From Psococerastis gibbosa (taxonomy: Eukaryota; Arthropoda; Insecta; Psocodea; Psocidae), in the NCBI GenBank assembly GCA_963971405.1, contig OZ020490.1, positions 20,485,464 to 20,549,463 on the forward strand: a stretch of DNA of 64,000 nt. The letters are read 5' to 3'. A model generated the notes under the pieces. The model was not told the origin of the DNA. It did not search any database and saw only the letters and a list, made by a program, of their open reading frames with translations. The position numbers were made by a program, and so were the translations under genes. The first letter of the stretch is position 1. The number at the start of each line of letters is the position of its first letter. Shown here piece by piece: positions 44,450 through 54,575 of this stretch.

Positions 44450-45330
44450 GGTGTCACATGACGGTGGTAAAATGTGCGCGAGAAATTCAAATTAATAAAT
44501 TACTAGAATTCAGGAGAATGGTTGCATTGTTTAATAATTGAAGGAAATACTAGCCCTAATAAACATTAAAATGTATACGTAGAATTTTGAAATATAATAA
44601 CTTAATAATTTTAATTCATGTGTCTACATCTAAGGGAGAAAAAATTGATAACTCACCAAAACTATTAATTTTATATTTATCAATTTGAATTTCCCGCGTC
44701 TTTTGCACTCATTTTTTTAAAACAATTGAATAACTCCCGGTATTATAATAATCCTAATCTCGATGTTCAGCTAGGCTGCTGCTGCTTACCTGTTGCCGTA
44801 AAATATGCCCTTGGCTAAAACAATCCCAATTAAAATTCAAGAGCCATATTCTATAAAGGTCTGTATTAGCTAGGCTATAGCAAGAAGTTGTCAATATTCC
44901 ATTCACGATAACGTGGTTGCTTCGTGACATCATGCATTATGACTGTTACTCATGAGCTGCACGTGGGCCAGAGCAACCGCAGGGCCGTATCTTCCAAATA
45001 ATGACCATGACCCAACGTCACTAATCACTAATTCAGTGTCGGGTTTGACCTTGTGGGGACCCCTTTCTCGGGCAGAAAAGTCTTTCACCCTTACACGAAT
45101 ATTCCACTATCATTTATAAATTAGAGACTCAGGCCGCAAAATATAAAATAGAATAGAGTACCTACCTAAGGCAATTAAATCATTAATAAAAAGTTTTATA
45201 CTAGATAGAATAGACTTTTGAAGGAAATTGAGAAAAATTATTACTAGTAAAAGAAACGCGATATTTTTCCGGTCACCGCCCCCCCCCCCCCCCCGAAAAC
45301 TTTTCTGAAACCGTCCCTGCATCGAGGCAG
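44450..45330. other. Spacer, nothing recognised
   Basis: Contains a long C-run near 45279-45294 and no supported gene. Confidence 0.3.
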
Positions 45331-45440
45331 CAGTTTGGACAGCGGCTGCTGACGATCGACAAAGATGGAGGGAAGTTGTGAGAGCGGCCCTGGGCTGATC
45401 GCGCCTCATTAAGTAAGTAAGTAAGTAAGTAGTAGGTAAG
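45331..45440 (+). mobile_element. LINE 3' end fragment
   Basis: The plus strand reads D-R-Q-R-W-R-E-V-V-R-A-A-L-G then a stop, a common C-terminus of animal LINE reverse transcriptases, followed by (GTAA)n at 45411-45432. Confidence 0.6.
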
Positions 45441-45456
45441 TATCTGGTGGCGCTGC

Positions 45457-45657
45457 TTGCCGCATTATGGCAAGACAATAGCATCAGACAAGCTCAATGT
45501 AAAAGCAGAACGTACCATCCGGCGCGCTACCAGATGGAAATCACTGACAGCTAGGTACGAGAGCAAGTCGTCCCCCTTTTGGAAAGACGAGCAGCCAATC
45601 CACCCAGGTCTTCCAGCCGCATGTGCTGCCACTGACGTCTCTGCCAATATTACGTGA
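45457..45657 (+). other. Unassigned open frame of raised GC
   Basis: 66 codons next to the LINE tail, with E-R-T-I-R-R-A-T-R-W-K-S-L near its start. No family recognised. Could be a retroelement piece or an exon; splice sites are not convincing. Confidence 0.25.
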
Positions 45658-45798
45658 ATGTAAGTCTGTTTTAACCTTCGGTTTTAGTTCTTTCCATTTG
45701 AAGTGTTCTCCATTTTTAGTTTTAAGTGTTCGGATCCGAGAAGAGTGGGGCTTAGAAAGGTCACCCCGCGAAAAATGTATAGTAGGAATTTATATATT

Positions 45799-46074
45799 CC
45801 TGCAGCCTGATCGAGGAGATTCTAATACCGGTATTTATTTAATCCCCTGGTATTAAAAATGTAAACAAGATAATTTTATAATGGAAAGTGCTAGGCTATT
45901 CAAAATTTGTTTGTTTGGTTATAATCCTAGGGTATTTATTTAATCCCCTGGTAATAAAAATGTAAACAAGATAATTTTATAATGGAAAGTGCTATTCAAA
46001 ATTTGTTTGTTTACAGTTATAATCCTAGGGTATTTATTTAACCCCGGTATTGTAATCGCCTCGATCAGGCTGCT
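45799..46074. mobile_element. Foldback element with internal tandem duplication
   Basis: Ends CAGCCTGATCGAGG and CCTCGATCAGGCTG are inverted. Inside are two direct units of about 95 bp (AACAAGATAATTTTATAATG and ATTCAAAATTTGTTTGTTT in each). Single relatives with ATAATACCGGGGTT lie near 40985, 43745 and 51690. Confidence 0.65.
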
Positions 46075-46079
46075 GTTAG

Positions 46080-47030
46080 ACTAATAATAATCATTGTTCA
46101 TCAGCAGACGTACGAAAAATACAAAATGATAATTTTCAGAAAAATTGTATTCAGCCTTTCAATGACTACCTAACTCTAAGGGGGTCTTTTAAAAAAAGAC
46201 AACTTCTCTCCTATCTCCAAATAATTTTGTGATAGACCATTGTACAATATGAGACCATATTTCCCGACAATGGTTGCAAGTCCATTAAGCATGAATCTAG
46301 AACGAGTACTTGCAATCATTGCGGATAGTAAAGTACAATATTATGTGAAGAGGAACTCAGTCTAGGGAGATCAATACAGCCACATCAAATGATAGCTAAA
46401 GAATGCTTCTATACAAATCGGAAGTAACTTTTTGCAGTCAATATAAAACAAAAAGTCGTCATGCAACAGAGACAGAACAACAATATTTCAACACATTTAT
46501 ACAATATGGTCGCTTTGCGCCAGAGCCGTCCTAATAATGTTCAATAAACCATAAAAACTTGACTGGCAAATTCACAAAAAACACCCAGTGTGTTGTATTT
46601 TTTTCATGCCCTAGGCATTTCACTGGATGAGTGATACTGTCAATTAGCTTATCTGACAGTTTGATAGTTCATTAAAACGGAGGATGGCGCTTTCAAAGTA
46701 TTACAAATTGGACAGAAGAAAAGTGTGCTCGGATATCAAGGAACTGAGGTACAAGCAAACAAATAACACGTAGGTAGGTTAAAATTATACCAACGTCATT
46801 GGAAATGCAGGCCAATCAAAGTGTAGGTACTAATGTGGCCCAATAATTCTAGAAAGATGGAAAATAATTGTCTTAATTTTCCTTATGGGCGAATTTCGGA
46901 ATTAACCCATTTATTCTATGAAACTACAATAGTTAGCAAAAAATACATATAAAATAAACACTCAACACCTAGATTATGGTACAAAACATTTGTTGATAAA
47001 ATGAAGAACTGACCAGAGATTTGAAAAAGT
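46080..47030. other. Spacer, nothing recognised
   Basis: AT-rich, no coding pattern or named repeat. Confidence 0.3.
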
Positions 47031-47035
47031 AGGCA

Positions 47036-47215
47036 ATATAGATTGCACGCCCCAATAATCTGCCCCGGGAAGTGGCCGTGGTCACCTTGAAGATGACCAC
47101 AGGGCACGATTGGCTGTAACACCACCTGCACCAAATCGTGGTGGTCGACAGCTCAAAGTCCCTTCTGGGCTCGCTGGTGGAGAAGGCAGTTCCTGAAGAA
47201 TGAACGCTGGAGTAA
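47036..47215. other. GC-raised island, possible exon or relic
   Basis: About 180 bp of clearly higher GC than its flanks, with open frames on both strands (plus: G-R-G-H-L-E-D-D-H-R-A-R-L-A-V and P-A-P-N-R-G-G-R-Q-L-K). No family was recognised and no splice pair stands out. Confidence 0.25.
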
Positions 47216-47219
47216 CTCT

Positions 47220-48316
47220 AATATATGTTTTAACCTACTTCGCGATTAAGAATAGCCTGTTATTTGACTTTTGGTGTAACAAAATCAACGTTCCATTGCA
47301 TGGCTATGCTATATTATTACATATATTTTAACGCATTGACTTGGCCGTAAACATAGCACCTTGCAAGCAACGCAATACATAACCTTTTTAATCGACAAGG
47401 TAGATTACATATAGTTAATACAGAATACTAGACATAGTGGTAACAAAACCAAACTTTATCGTACATACATATATATTAATTAATTTTATAAGAATTCAGT
47501 TTGGCTAACATTTAACTACATAACTAATCACACGCATACTTATTACTTAGCAACGAAGCCATTATTAACGCTACAGTTCAATTATAAGATTATTGAGCAC
47601 ATAGGTACCATGGACACAATTAAGAAGACTAACCTTTTGCAGAAGTCTCTGAATTGGGATTAAGCGTGCATTTACATAGGTAATGTCTATTTTCAATTCA
47701 CCAACTAATAAGCCAATAGGCACTTTAATTTTCCAGCCATAAACCTCGAGTATTTTTATTGATTTATTTTTTTTTAAATTGCATGAGAAATGGCGGATGA
47801 ACATTTTATCTAAAAAAAACTTGATTATATTAGCACATAAATAAATAAAAACATAGGCTAAATAAATTGTAGTATTGCAATTCTTTTGTAATAAATATGC
47901 TAATAATATTGTTACAGTATCACTTTTCTAAGCGACGTACAATGCTGATAGATCGCAGAATTATTTTTCTGTTCTGCGAAATAATAATATATTAGATTTT
48001 ATGAATTTTTAGTGTTGTCGTTTATTATTACGCCTAACCATAAGCGAAGTAAATGGCAAAGGAACCGTTTCCATTTTGTAGGGTTACAACATAGAAAAGG
48101 AGAATTGCGGCCACTCAAAAAACAAATAAACCTTTTAACGGGCATGGCTACCAATAGAACTCGTTTCGATCTAAATAGGTTGATTTTGACCACCCATTGA
48201 ATGCGCTGTGGATGGCCATCCAGCAAGCCTGGTGGTAATACCGCGATTATCCTATGTATGCGCAAACATTCCTACATGATTTCTAACCAGCCCCATGGAC
48301 GGTGTCACATGCTTGA
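47220..48316. other. 3' side of the bHLH gene
   Basis: AT-rich. On the minus strand an AATAAA lies near 48019, a plausible polyadenylation signal for the bHLH gene about 300 bases after its stop. Nothing else recognised. Confidence 0.35.
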
Positions 48317-49869
48317 TTATTCAAAATCAACATCGCTTCCACTTTCAAGACCCATTTTCAATTTTAAATATGCCATTTTCTTCAGTCTCATCTTCTTAGT
48401 CAGCCGAATTTTCTCCGCAGTAAGACGTTTGGCTTCCTTCTCCAAATTGGAAACCAACTCAGTTGCTTCAAATAGGATACTAATTTTCGATACAAGCCCC
48501 GTAGAAGGAGATAACAAAGGTATTTCCTTTTTAAGCGCGGAAAAAGCCGCTGCCGCTTCTCTCCTCCTAAAACGTTCTCTAGCGTTGTGATCGTCACCAT
48601 TTCTTCTTTTCAATTTTTCTTCATTATTTAAAGTAGACTTGATTCTCCTAAAACGTTCTCTAGCGTTGTGATCGTCACCATTTTTTCTTTTCAATTTTTC
48701 TTCATTATTTAAAGTAGACTTGATTCTCCTTTGCTTTTTTGTAGTAAACGCGGTTTTCCTTCTTCGTCTCTTTTTTTTAAATATAAGGCTATATATTGTG
48801 TCTTGATCAAGCCGATCCATCTGAACATCGCTATCTTTTACTCTTTCAGAAAGAATCTGATTTGTTGCTATAGGGGATGGACAATCGCCACCTTTTGAGG
48901 AATCGTTCGATGTGTTATCATGGTCCATAATTCTTTGGACAGGTTCTTTCGGACTTCTATCATTATCACTCGCATAATCTGGAAATCGCTTTTTAGAAAG
49001 TGGACGAGAGGTTCTGCGTACCCATTTTGAAGTGCCTACCTTTTCAGATAACATGTCTACTTTTTCTGGAAAAATTACTTCAGACGACAATTGACTGAGA
49101 GCTTCATCTCCATTCTGGTGGTTCAATTCTTCCCTTTCATCATCGGAAATTAGCCCTAAGCATTCATCAATCATAAGTTCTATTGTAGGACGTCTCAAAG
49201 GCTTTTGAGTGGATATCCCAGATCCGTTATCGTCTTCAAAATTGTATTTCCTGTCCAAAGAAGAAACTTTACTTTTATTTTCTGAATCAGATTTGTCTAT
49301 GCTCGCCACCGCATCCACTGCACATCTTTTCAAAAGAGAAGATGTAATATTTGAAACAGACGTCCTTTTTTTTGCAGTATTAGGGTATATACTCAAATGC
49401 TTAATTAGAGGTTTCGCTGTTTCGTCAGTGGAGTATCGTTGTTTAGTATGGGAAGGAAGCAAATGATCTTGTTTTTTTGTATGAAGTAAACTTTTAGTGG
49501 AATCTATGTGTTCACTTTTATTCATCACTGTCACAGGTTTTAAAAGGGAAATTTCACAATTTGTAAACAAAGCCAATTTTTTAGTAGTAACCGTACCTGG
49601 AAGTTCTACATTTTTGGAAAAAAACTCATGATCCTTTGGAAAACTGTCTGTCATAAAATATTCTTCAACCAGGCTTTTCGGTTTGCAGTAGTCATGGTCG
49701 ATATTTGGTGGAACGGTGTAGAAGTGTGCTGGAATATGCAGGCTGGGGTCAGGAGATAAAGGCCCTAAAAACTGATTTAATTCAAAGTCGCTTTCTGACA
49801 TACCGCTTTCGCTGTCCGATGGGGTGTCATTTTCTGATAAATGTGATGCATTATATTTCACTACGCCAC
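48317..49869 (-). CDS. Myc-like bHLH-leucine-zipper transcription factor, terminal exon
   Basis: Large last exon after TTTTTCTTTTAG at 49870; the first two bases complete a codon, so at least one upstream coding exon is missing and the apparent GTG start at 49861 is not real. Numbering from that GTG (514 residues): an acidic, Ser-rich, probably disordered region; basic stretch K-K-K-R-R-R-R-K near 365 (likely nuclear signal); two tandem 27-residue units each ending D-H-N-A-R-E-R-F-R (His at 398 and 425); helix 1 with F-S-A-L-K-K-E-I-P-L-L; helix 2 with S-K-I-S-I-L-F-E-A-T-E-L-V; then a zipper with Leu spaced by seven. The H-N-x-x-E-R-x-R-R pattern is that of CACGTG-binding Myc/Max-class proteins, and the K-x-x-I-L-x-x-A-T helix 2 favours Myc. 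Myc boxes I-II, usually in an earlier exon, were not found. Confidence 0.75.
48564..48725 (-). repeat. 81-bp tandem duplication inside the bHLH exon
   Basis: Units 48564-48644 and 48645-48725 differ at one base (C/T). Each encodes one 27-residue basic-region unit, in frame. A short CTCCT follows as the start of a third unit. Confidence 0.95.
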
Positions 49870-52316
49870 CTAAAAGAAAAAATATAGATACGTAAAATTA
49901 ATTTTAATCCTTACCTACTGTATATTCATATCTAGTAGCTATTGAAAATTAATAATGATAAAGGTAATGAATAAGTTGGATGATTTTGTCAGAATATATA
50001 TATGCTTCCGTCCCCATCTTGAATCTCAAGATGAAGTATATTTTCCTCCAGTGTGCGATGGACTGCCAGCAGGTGGGGAGAATTTGACAAATTGATACAA
50101 TCTCGACACTCAAGCTAAATGCCAGTAACATTATTAGAATGCTTTATAATTGAGAATTTATTTATTTATATAAATAACTGGGCACCATCTTCAATTTTAA
50201 GGTCGATTACATCCTATTTTCGAAAAATCTTTTGGTCTCGCCTAACATAATTTATATGCAGAACTAAGGTATAGAGGAAAGCTTTAACCTACGATAGTCA
50301 GAAGAAAAATGAGTCCGACGTGCAAGCTGGCACGCTTGCTTTCTCTGGATTAGCGTATACCAGGCTTAAGGCCAGCAAACAAATGAATTAGCATCACAGG
50401 CATGTGGCCTCACTGCAGGGGCTGAATGACGTCTGAACGTTAAATCCCTTGCGCGCCCACTGTACTCTTATTCGACCACCAGCCTTTGTCATGTTGTGGG
50501 TAAACGGCGGCAACCTCATGTTGGGCAGTAGTAATTTAAAAAAAAAAAAAAACATCCGAATATATGTATTGATTAATTTGGTTGGCCGTCATCTTGAAAG
50601 TTGATAACACAAGCCACCGCAAAATATTGTATATCTTCGGAGAAGACTTGCCTTTCCCAAATGCAATTACACTTATATGTACTGTAATGTAATAAATCTA
50701 TTGACATTGATTGATACTGACATACATTTAACAAGTGTAATAATAAAGAATAGTGGCAGTTGTTACATAAGAATATAGAATTGAATCGGGTCCACCGGGA
50801 CTCGGGAGACTTGTTGCATCGTAGTAAAGCACATTTTGAGCTCTCTCAATGAAAACGGTTCATCATAAGTTTTATTTCCCCCAGTAAGGGGAGAAAATCA
50901 ACATCAAAAGCATATTTGTCAAGATCATGCTTTGATATAAGACTGTAAGAGAGGCTCGAGATCGTCGCGTCGTGAGATACTAGTAGGACTACTTCAGCTT
51001 AGTGTTCAGCTAACTGAAATCGTTCATTGCCATTATAGTGGATAAAAAATGCTAACTTTCAGTCACCTTTTATTCCATGCCTCTATAAGCAATATTAACT
51101 AAGTTAGGAATTTTTGATCGGCCGCCATCTTGAAATGAAACGGCAGAGCGGGCTGGTTAACGAATTTGATAGGTTTATCATAATCACAATAATATCAATT
51201 GGCAAGTATCATGTCATTATTTTCACTTTGACTGGCCGCACCATCATAAAATCGTTGATTTGTCGTAAAAATGATTAAATATCGTTATCTTAGATAACAA
51301 TTCAGACTTTCCCATAACTTATTCCATCCCTCTCTGACCAATATTAACTGAGATAGGAATTTTTAAGCTTTTGATCGGCCGCCATCTTGAAACAAAGTGG
51401 CAGATTTAGCTGGTCAATTAGCTTTATCAAAATGGTGGTGATCCCAACGCGCCTTTTTGGCTTTGTAGCAAAGGTTTAGTAAAATTTGTAATGTTTTTTT
51501 TGTTGTTGTTGATAAATACACGCATTATTATTATTATATTATAGTAAATGTATGAGCCAAGTTTCATCAAAATATGACAATATCTATGGAAGCTACAGTG
51601 CTTCGATGTACATACAGTATATAGTATACATACTGAACAATTGAAATTGAACTAATACCATCACGTGACATGGTATTATATTAACCCCGGTATTAAAATC
51701 GCCATGGTCGGGCTGCAGCAGCTGCAAGTTGAGAGAAGGGGGAGATATGATAAACACAACGTCGAATGCCAATGTAGGGTTGTTTGAATCGTGAGATGAA
51801 GAGATGATAAATATGTAGAAAAACAAGTCCTCTCTGACAATTCAACTAAACTCGAGTAGAATACTACTTGTACCAGCTATACAAAATCACAGTGAAAAAT
51901 ATTGGTAGTTAACGTTCCTCTGTAGGCTATGCCCGTATTAACCTGACGCGCTACCTCGCGGCCTCTTTGTTTGGCTTATTTCTGCTATAACTTTGCATAA
52001 CTAAAGGGAACCTTTGTATTTGTTCAGTTATAAACTTTTTCTTCGCCGAACCATTTCGCCGCATTAATAATTAACTTACCATTCATACTTAATATTAGCA
52101 ATTAACAGTTTCAAAGTAGTATCTCACAATGCGGACGCGGCCATTTGCCTGTTATTTTGTGATTTTGTTGTCGCACTTTTTTAGAAATAAAGGGAAATTT
52201 TTATTTGTGACATTGCGACAAATTTAATGCCCGCCTTATAAAATATCGATCGATTAACTAACGACAAACGAGAGTTGATTCTCGAGTCACAGAATAATGA
52301 TAAAAAAAATAGAAGG
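49870..52316. other. Upstream/intron region of the bHLH gene, no exon found
   Basis: R2-related blocks (CGGCCGCCATCTTGAAA, GTTGATTTGTCGTAAAAA) occur at about 51060-51430, and an ATACCGGGG-type fragment near 51690. Earlier coding exons of the bHLH gene would be expected here or beyond 52.3 kb but could not be picked out. Confidence 0.4.
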
Positions 52317-52321
52317 GCCAG

Positions 52322-52577
52322 TGTTGAAATAATTTTTTAAATTATAATTTTTGCTATTTCATAATAAAATAATAATAAAATTAAAAATAATAATAATGAA
52401 AATAAATATTAATTTAATAATATTTTTGTTTGTCTATGACATTGTCTGTGACACTGTTTAGAGTTTACAATGTTTTTTTACTTCCTTGCTACAAAGATGG
52501 CGAATACACAATATTAATTCAAAGTGTGATATTTTTTTATCTATAAATTTAAAACCGATCCAAGGCATAACCCAACA
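52322..52577 (+). repeat. 5' LTR of Copia copy 2
   Basis: 256 bp, ends TGTTG and CAACA, identical by eye to 56698-56953. TCTATAAATTTAAAA near 52547 is a possible TATA element. Confidence 0.95.
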
Positions 52578-52591
52578 GGTTATGGGCCCAG
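52578..52591 (+). other. Primer-binding site (initiator tRNA-Met, internal)
   Basis: GGTTATGGGCCCAG directly follows the LTR, complementary to tRNA-iMet positions 26-39; the match ends there. Confidence 0.85.
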
Positions 52592-52706
52592 ATAAATCGG
52601 GAAACCAAGATGTTCCGTAAAATCAATTAAAAAGAAAAATTAAAAATAATAATTAAAATTGTCGCGTGTGCAAAGTGCTTGTGTAACCTAATCTTACCAG
52701 TACACC

Positions 52707-54575
52707 ATGCACGAAGACGTAAAAATTGAAAAATTAAATGGTCCAAACTACCTCACGTGGAAATTTCAAATAGATGTCATCTTAAAATCGATATATGCGT
52801 ACGACATTGCAACCGGAACGGAACCTTTACCAAGTATCCTTACCAAGGATAAAAAAGATGATACATCGTGGATAAAAACTGACATAAAAGCTCAACGACT
52901 AATTGTAACCTCAGTGGATAGCAGCCAAATTGTGCATTTACTAACATGTACAACATCAGCCGGAATGTATAAAGCATTAAATGATCTCTACAATAAGGAC
53001 ACTCATCAACAAAAATGTTCTCTTCTAACGGATTTTTACAACTTTAAATTGGAAGATGTCAACAAGGGAATTGCTGAAATAAAAATAATTATCCATAGAC
53101 TAGCTTCATTGGGAGAAAAGTTAACAGACGAGATGGTTGTAACAAAGATTGTATCTTCTCTTCCCGAAAAATTCAACGCCTTCAGAAGTGCTTGGGAGTC
53201 AGTCACTGCAAAAGATAAGACGCTTGCCAATCTTTTTTCTCGCCTTCAATTAGAGGACGAACGATGTGGAAACAACTCAGTAGCATTCAAAACACTAGCC
53301 CAAGGTAAAAGTACTCTATCTAATTCTAATTTTAAAAATAAAAATGAACTTTTCTGTACGTATTGCAAATTAAGAAATCATAGGATTGAAAAATGTTTTA
53401 AAAAAGCTGGAGATGAAAGAAATACGCTTTATTGCGGAATTTGTAAAAAGAGGAATTCGCACCGATCCTCAGAGTGTTTTTTCCGTAACAGAAATAGAGA
53501 AAATGGTGACAGCAATAATAATAAAGTTTTTTTGGTATCTAAAAATTCCAATTACTTTAATAATAATAAAAGTATTAGCTTAGTTGTCGATAGTGCAGCA
53601 AGTAAACATTTAGTTAATAATTTAAATTGTCTTGAGAATAGTAATCCTGCAATATCAAAATTCAGTTTAGCAAAAAAGAATGAATCCTTATTTGGAACGG
53701 CCATAGGAACATTAAAGAGTGAGAGTGTGACATTAAACAATGTAGTTTACGTACCGGAGTTATCTCAAAATCTTCTTTCTGTTAAAAAAATCACCGATAA
53801 AGGTGGGTTTGTATTATTTTCAAAAGGAAACGTAGAAATTATTAATTCAAAATTCGAAACTGTCATGGAAGGTAAAGAAAATAACGGTTTGTTCGTTGTT
53901 AATTTAAAATATGGTAAAAACCAAAATTTAAAAAATAGAGAAAATATTTTTTCTGTGAATGATTATGACGACATTTATGAATGGCATAGAAAATTAGGTC
54001 ATATTAGTTTTAAAAATTTGCAAAGACTTGCAACAATGTCAGATGGAATAAAAATAACTAAAAATTCTTTAGATATTAAAAATTGTGAAATTTGTATTAA
54101 AGCTCGACATGCTCGTGATCCCTTTAGTGGAAATTTAAAGCGTGCTACTCGAATGCTCGAAATAATTCATAGTGACGTCGAAGGTCCCTTTGAAATTGAA
54201 TCTATTGATCAATGCAAATATTATGTATCAATAATTGATGATTTTACGTGTTATAGTGAAGTACATCCTATAAAAGCAAAATCAGACGCAGCAAATGTTA
54301 TAAAAAATTTTATTTTGCGAGCCGAAAATGAAAAAGGTTTAAAAGTATGCAGATTTAAATGTGACGGTGGAGGTGAATACCTGCCATTAAAACAATGGTT
54401 TTATAATAGAGGAATATTTTTTGATGTAACTGCTAGTTATAGTCCTCAAATGAACCCTCGTTCAGAAAGATTAAATCGGACAATTACTGAAAAAATAAGA
54501 AGTTTACTCTTTGATAGTAATGTTAATAAAAATTTATGGAGTGAAGCGGCTAAGACAAGTTGTTTTTTTTCTTAA
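52707..54575 (+). CDS. Copia gag-protease-integrase (first part of frameshifted gag-pol)
   Basis: 622 codons. The N-terminal gag domain opens with K-L-N-G-P-N-Y-L-T-W-K (copia-type gag). Zinc knuckles lie near residues 216-229 (C-T-Y-C...H...C, spacing 2-4-4) and 244-258 (C-G-I-C...H...C, spacing 2-5-4). Protease motif V-V-D-S-A-A-S near 292-298 has Ala where most families have Gly. The GAG-pre-integrase zinc region starts near 423 (W-H-R-K-L-G-H, then C-E-I-C). The integrase core has H-S-D-V near 489, C-D-G-G-G-E near 552 and R-S-E-R-L-N-R near 588. The frame ends eight residues after a run of Thr-Ser-Cys-Phe-Phe because of an extra base in a T-run. The element's proteins package RNA and insert the cDNA. 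Confidence 0.93.
   Translation: MHEDVKIEKLNGPNYLTWKFQIDVILKSIYAYDIATGTEPLPSILTKDKKDDTSWIKTDIKAQRLIVTSVDSSQIVHLLTCTTSAGMYKALNDLYNKDTHQQKCSLLTDFYNFKLEDVNKGIAEIKIIIHRLASLGEKLTDEMVVTKIVSSLPEKFNAFRSAWESVTAKDKTLANLFSRLQLEDERCGNNSVAFKTLAQGKSTLSNSNFKNKNELFCTYCKLRNHRIEKCFKKAGDERNTLYCGICKKRNSHRSSECFFRNRNRENGDSNNNKVFLVSKNSNYFNNNKSISLVVDSAASKHLVNNLNCLENSNPAISKFSLAKKNESLFGTAIGTLKSESVTLNNVVYVPELSQNLLSVKKITDKGGFVLFSKGNVEIINSKFETVMEGKENNGLFVVNLKYGKNQNLKNRENIFSVNDYDDIYEWHRKLGHISFKNLQRLATMSDGIKITKNSLDIKNCEICIKARHARDPFSGNLKRATRMLEIIHSDVEGPFEIESIDQCKYYVSIIDDFTCYSEVHPIKAKSDAANVIKNFILRAENEKGLKVCRFKCDGGGEYLPLKQWFYNRGIFFDVTASYSPQMNPRSERLNRTITEKIRSLLFDSNVNKNLWSEAAKTSCFFS

Noticed and set aside
45110-45484. 124-codon minus-strand frame
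   Set aside because: Antisense of the LINE end and of (GTAA)n and G/C runs; its repeats and low-complexity composition explain it.
49859-49861. GTG start codon of the bHLH protein
   Set aside because: The frame stays open upstream to a good splice acceptor at 49870; a eukaryotic GTG start is not needed.
54511-54513. ATG at 54511 as start of an independent pol protein
   Set aside because: It lies inside integrase in another frame; copy 1 shows a single continuous gag-pol, so the second frame arises from a frameshift.
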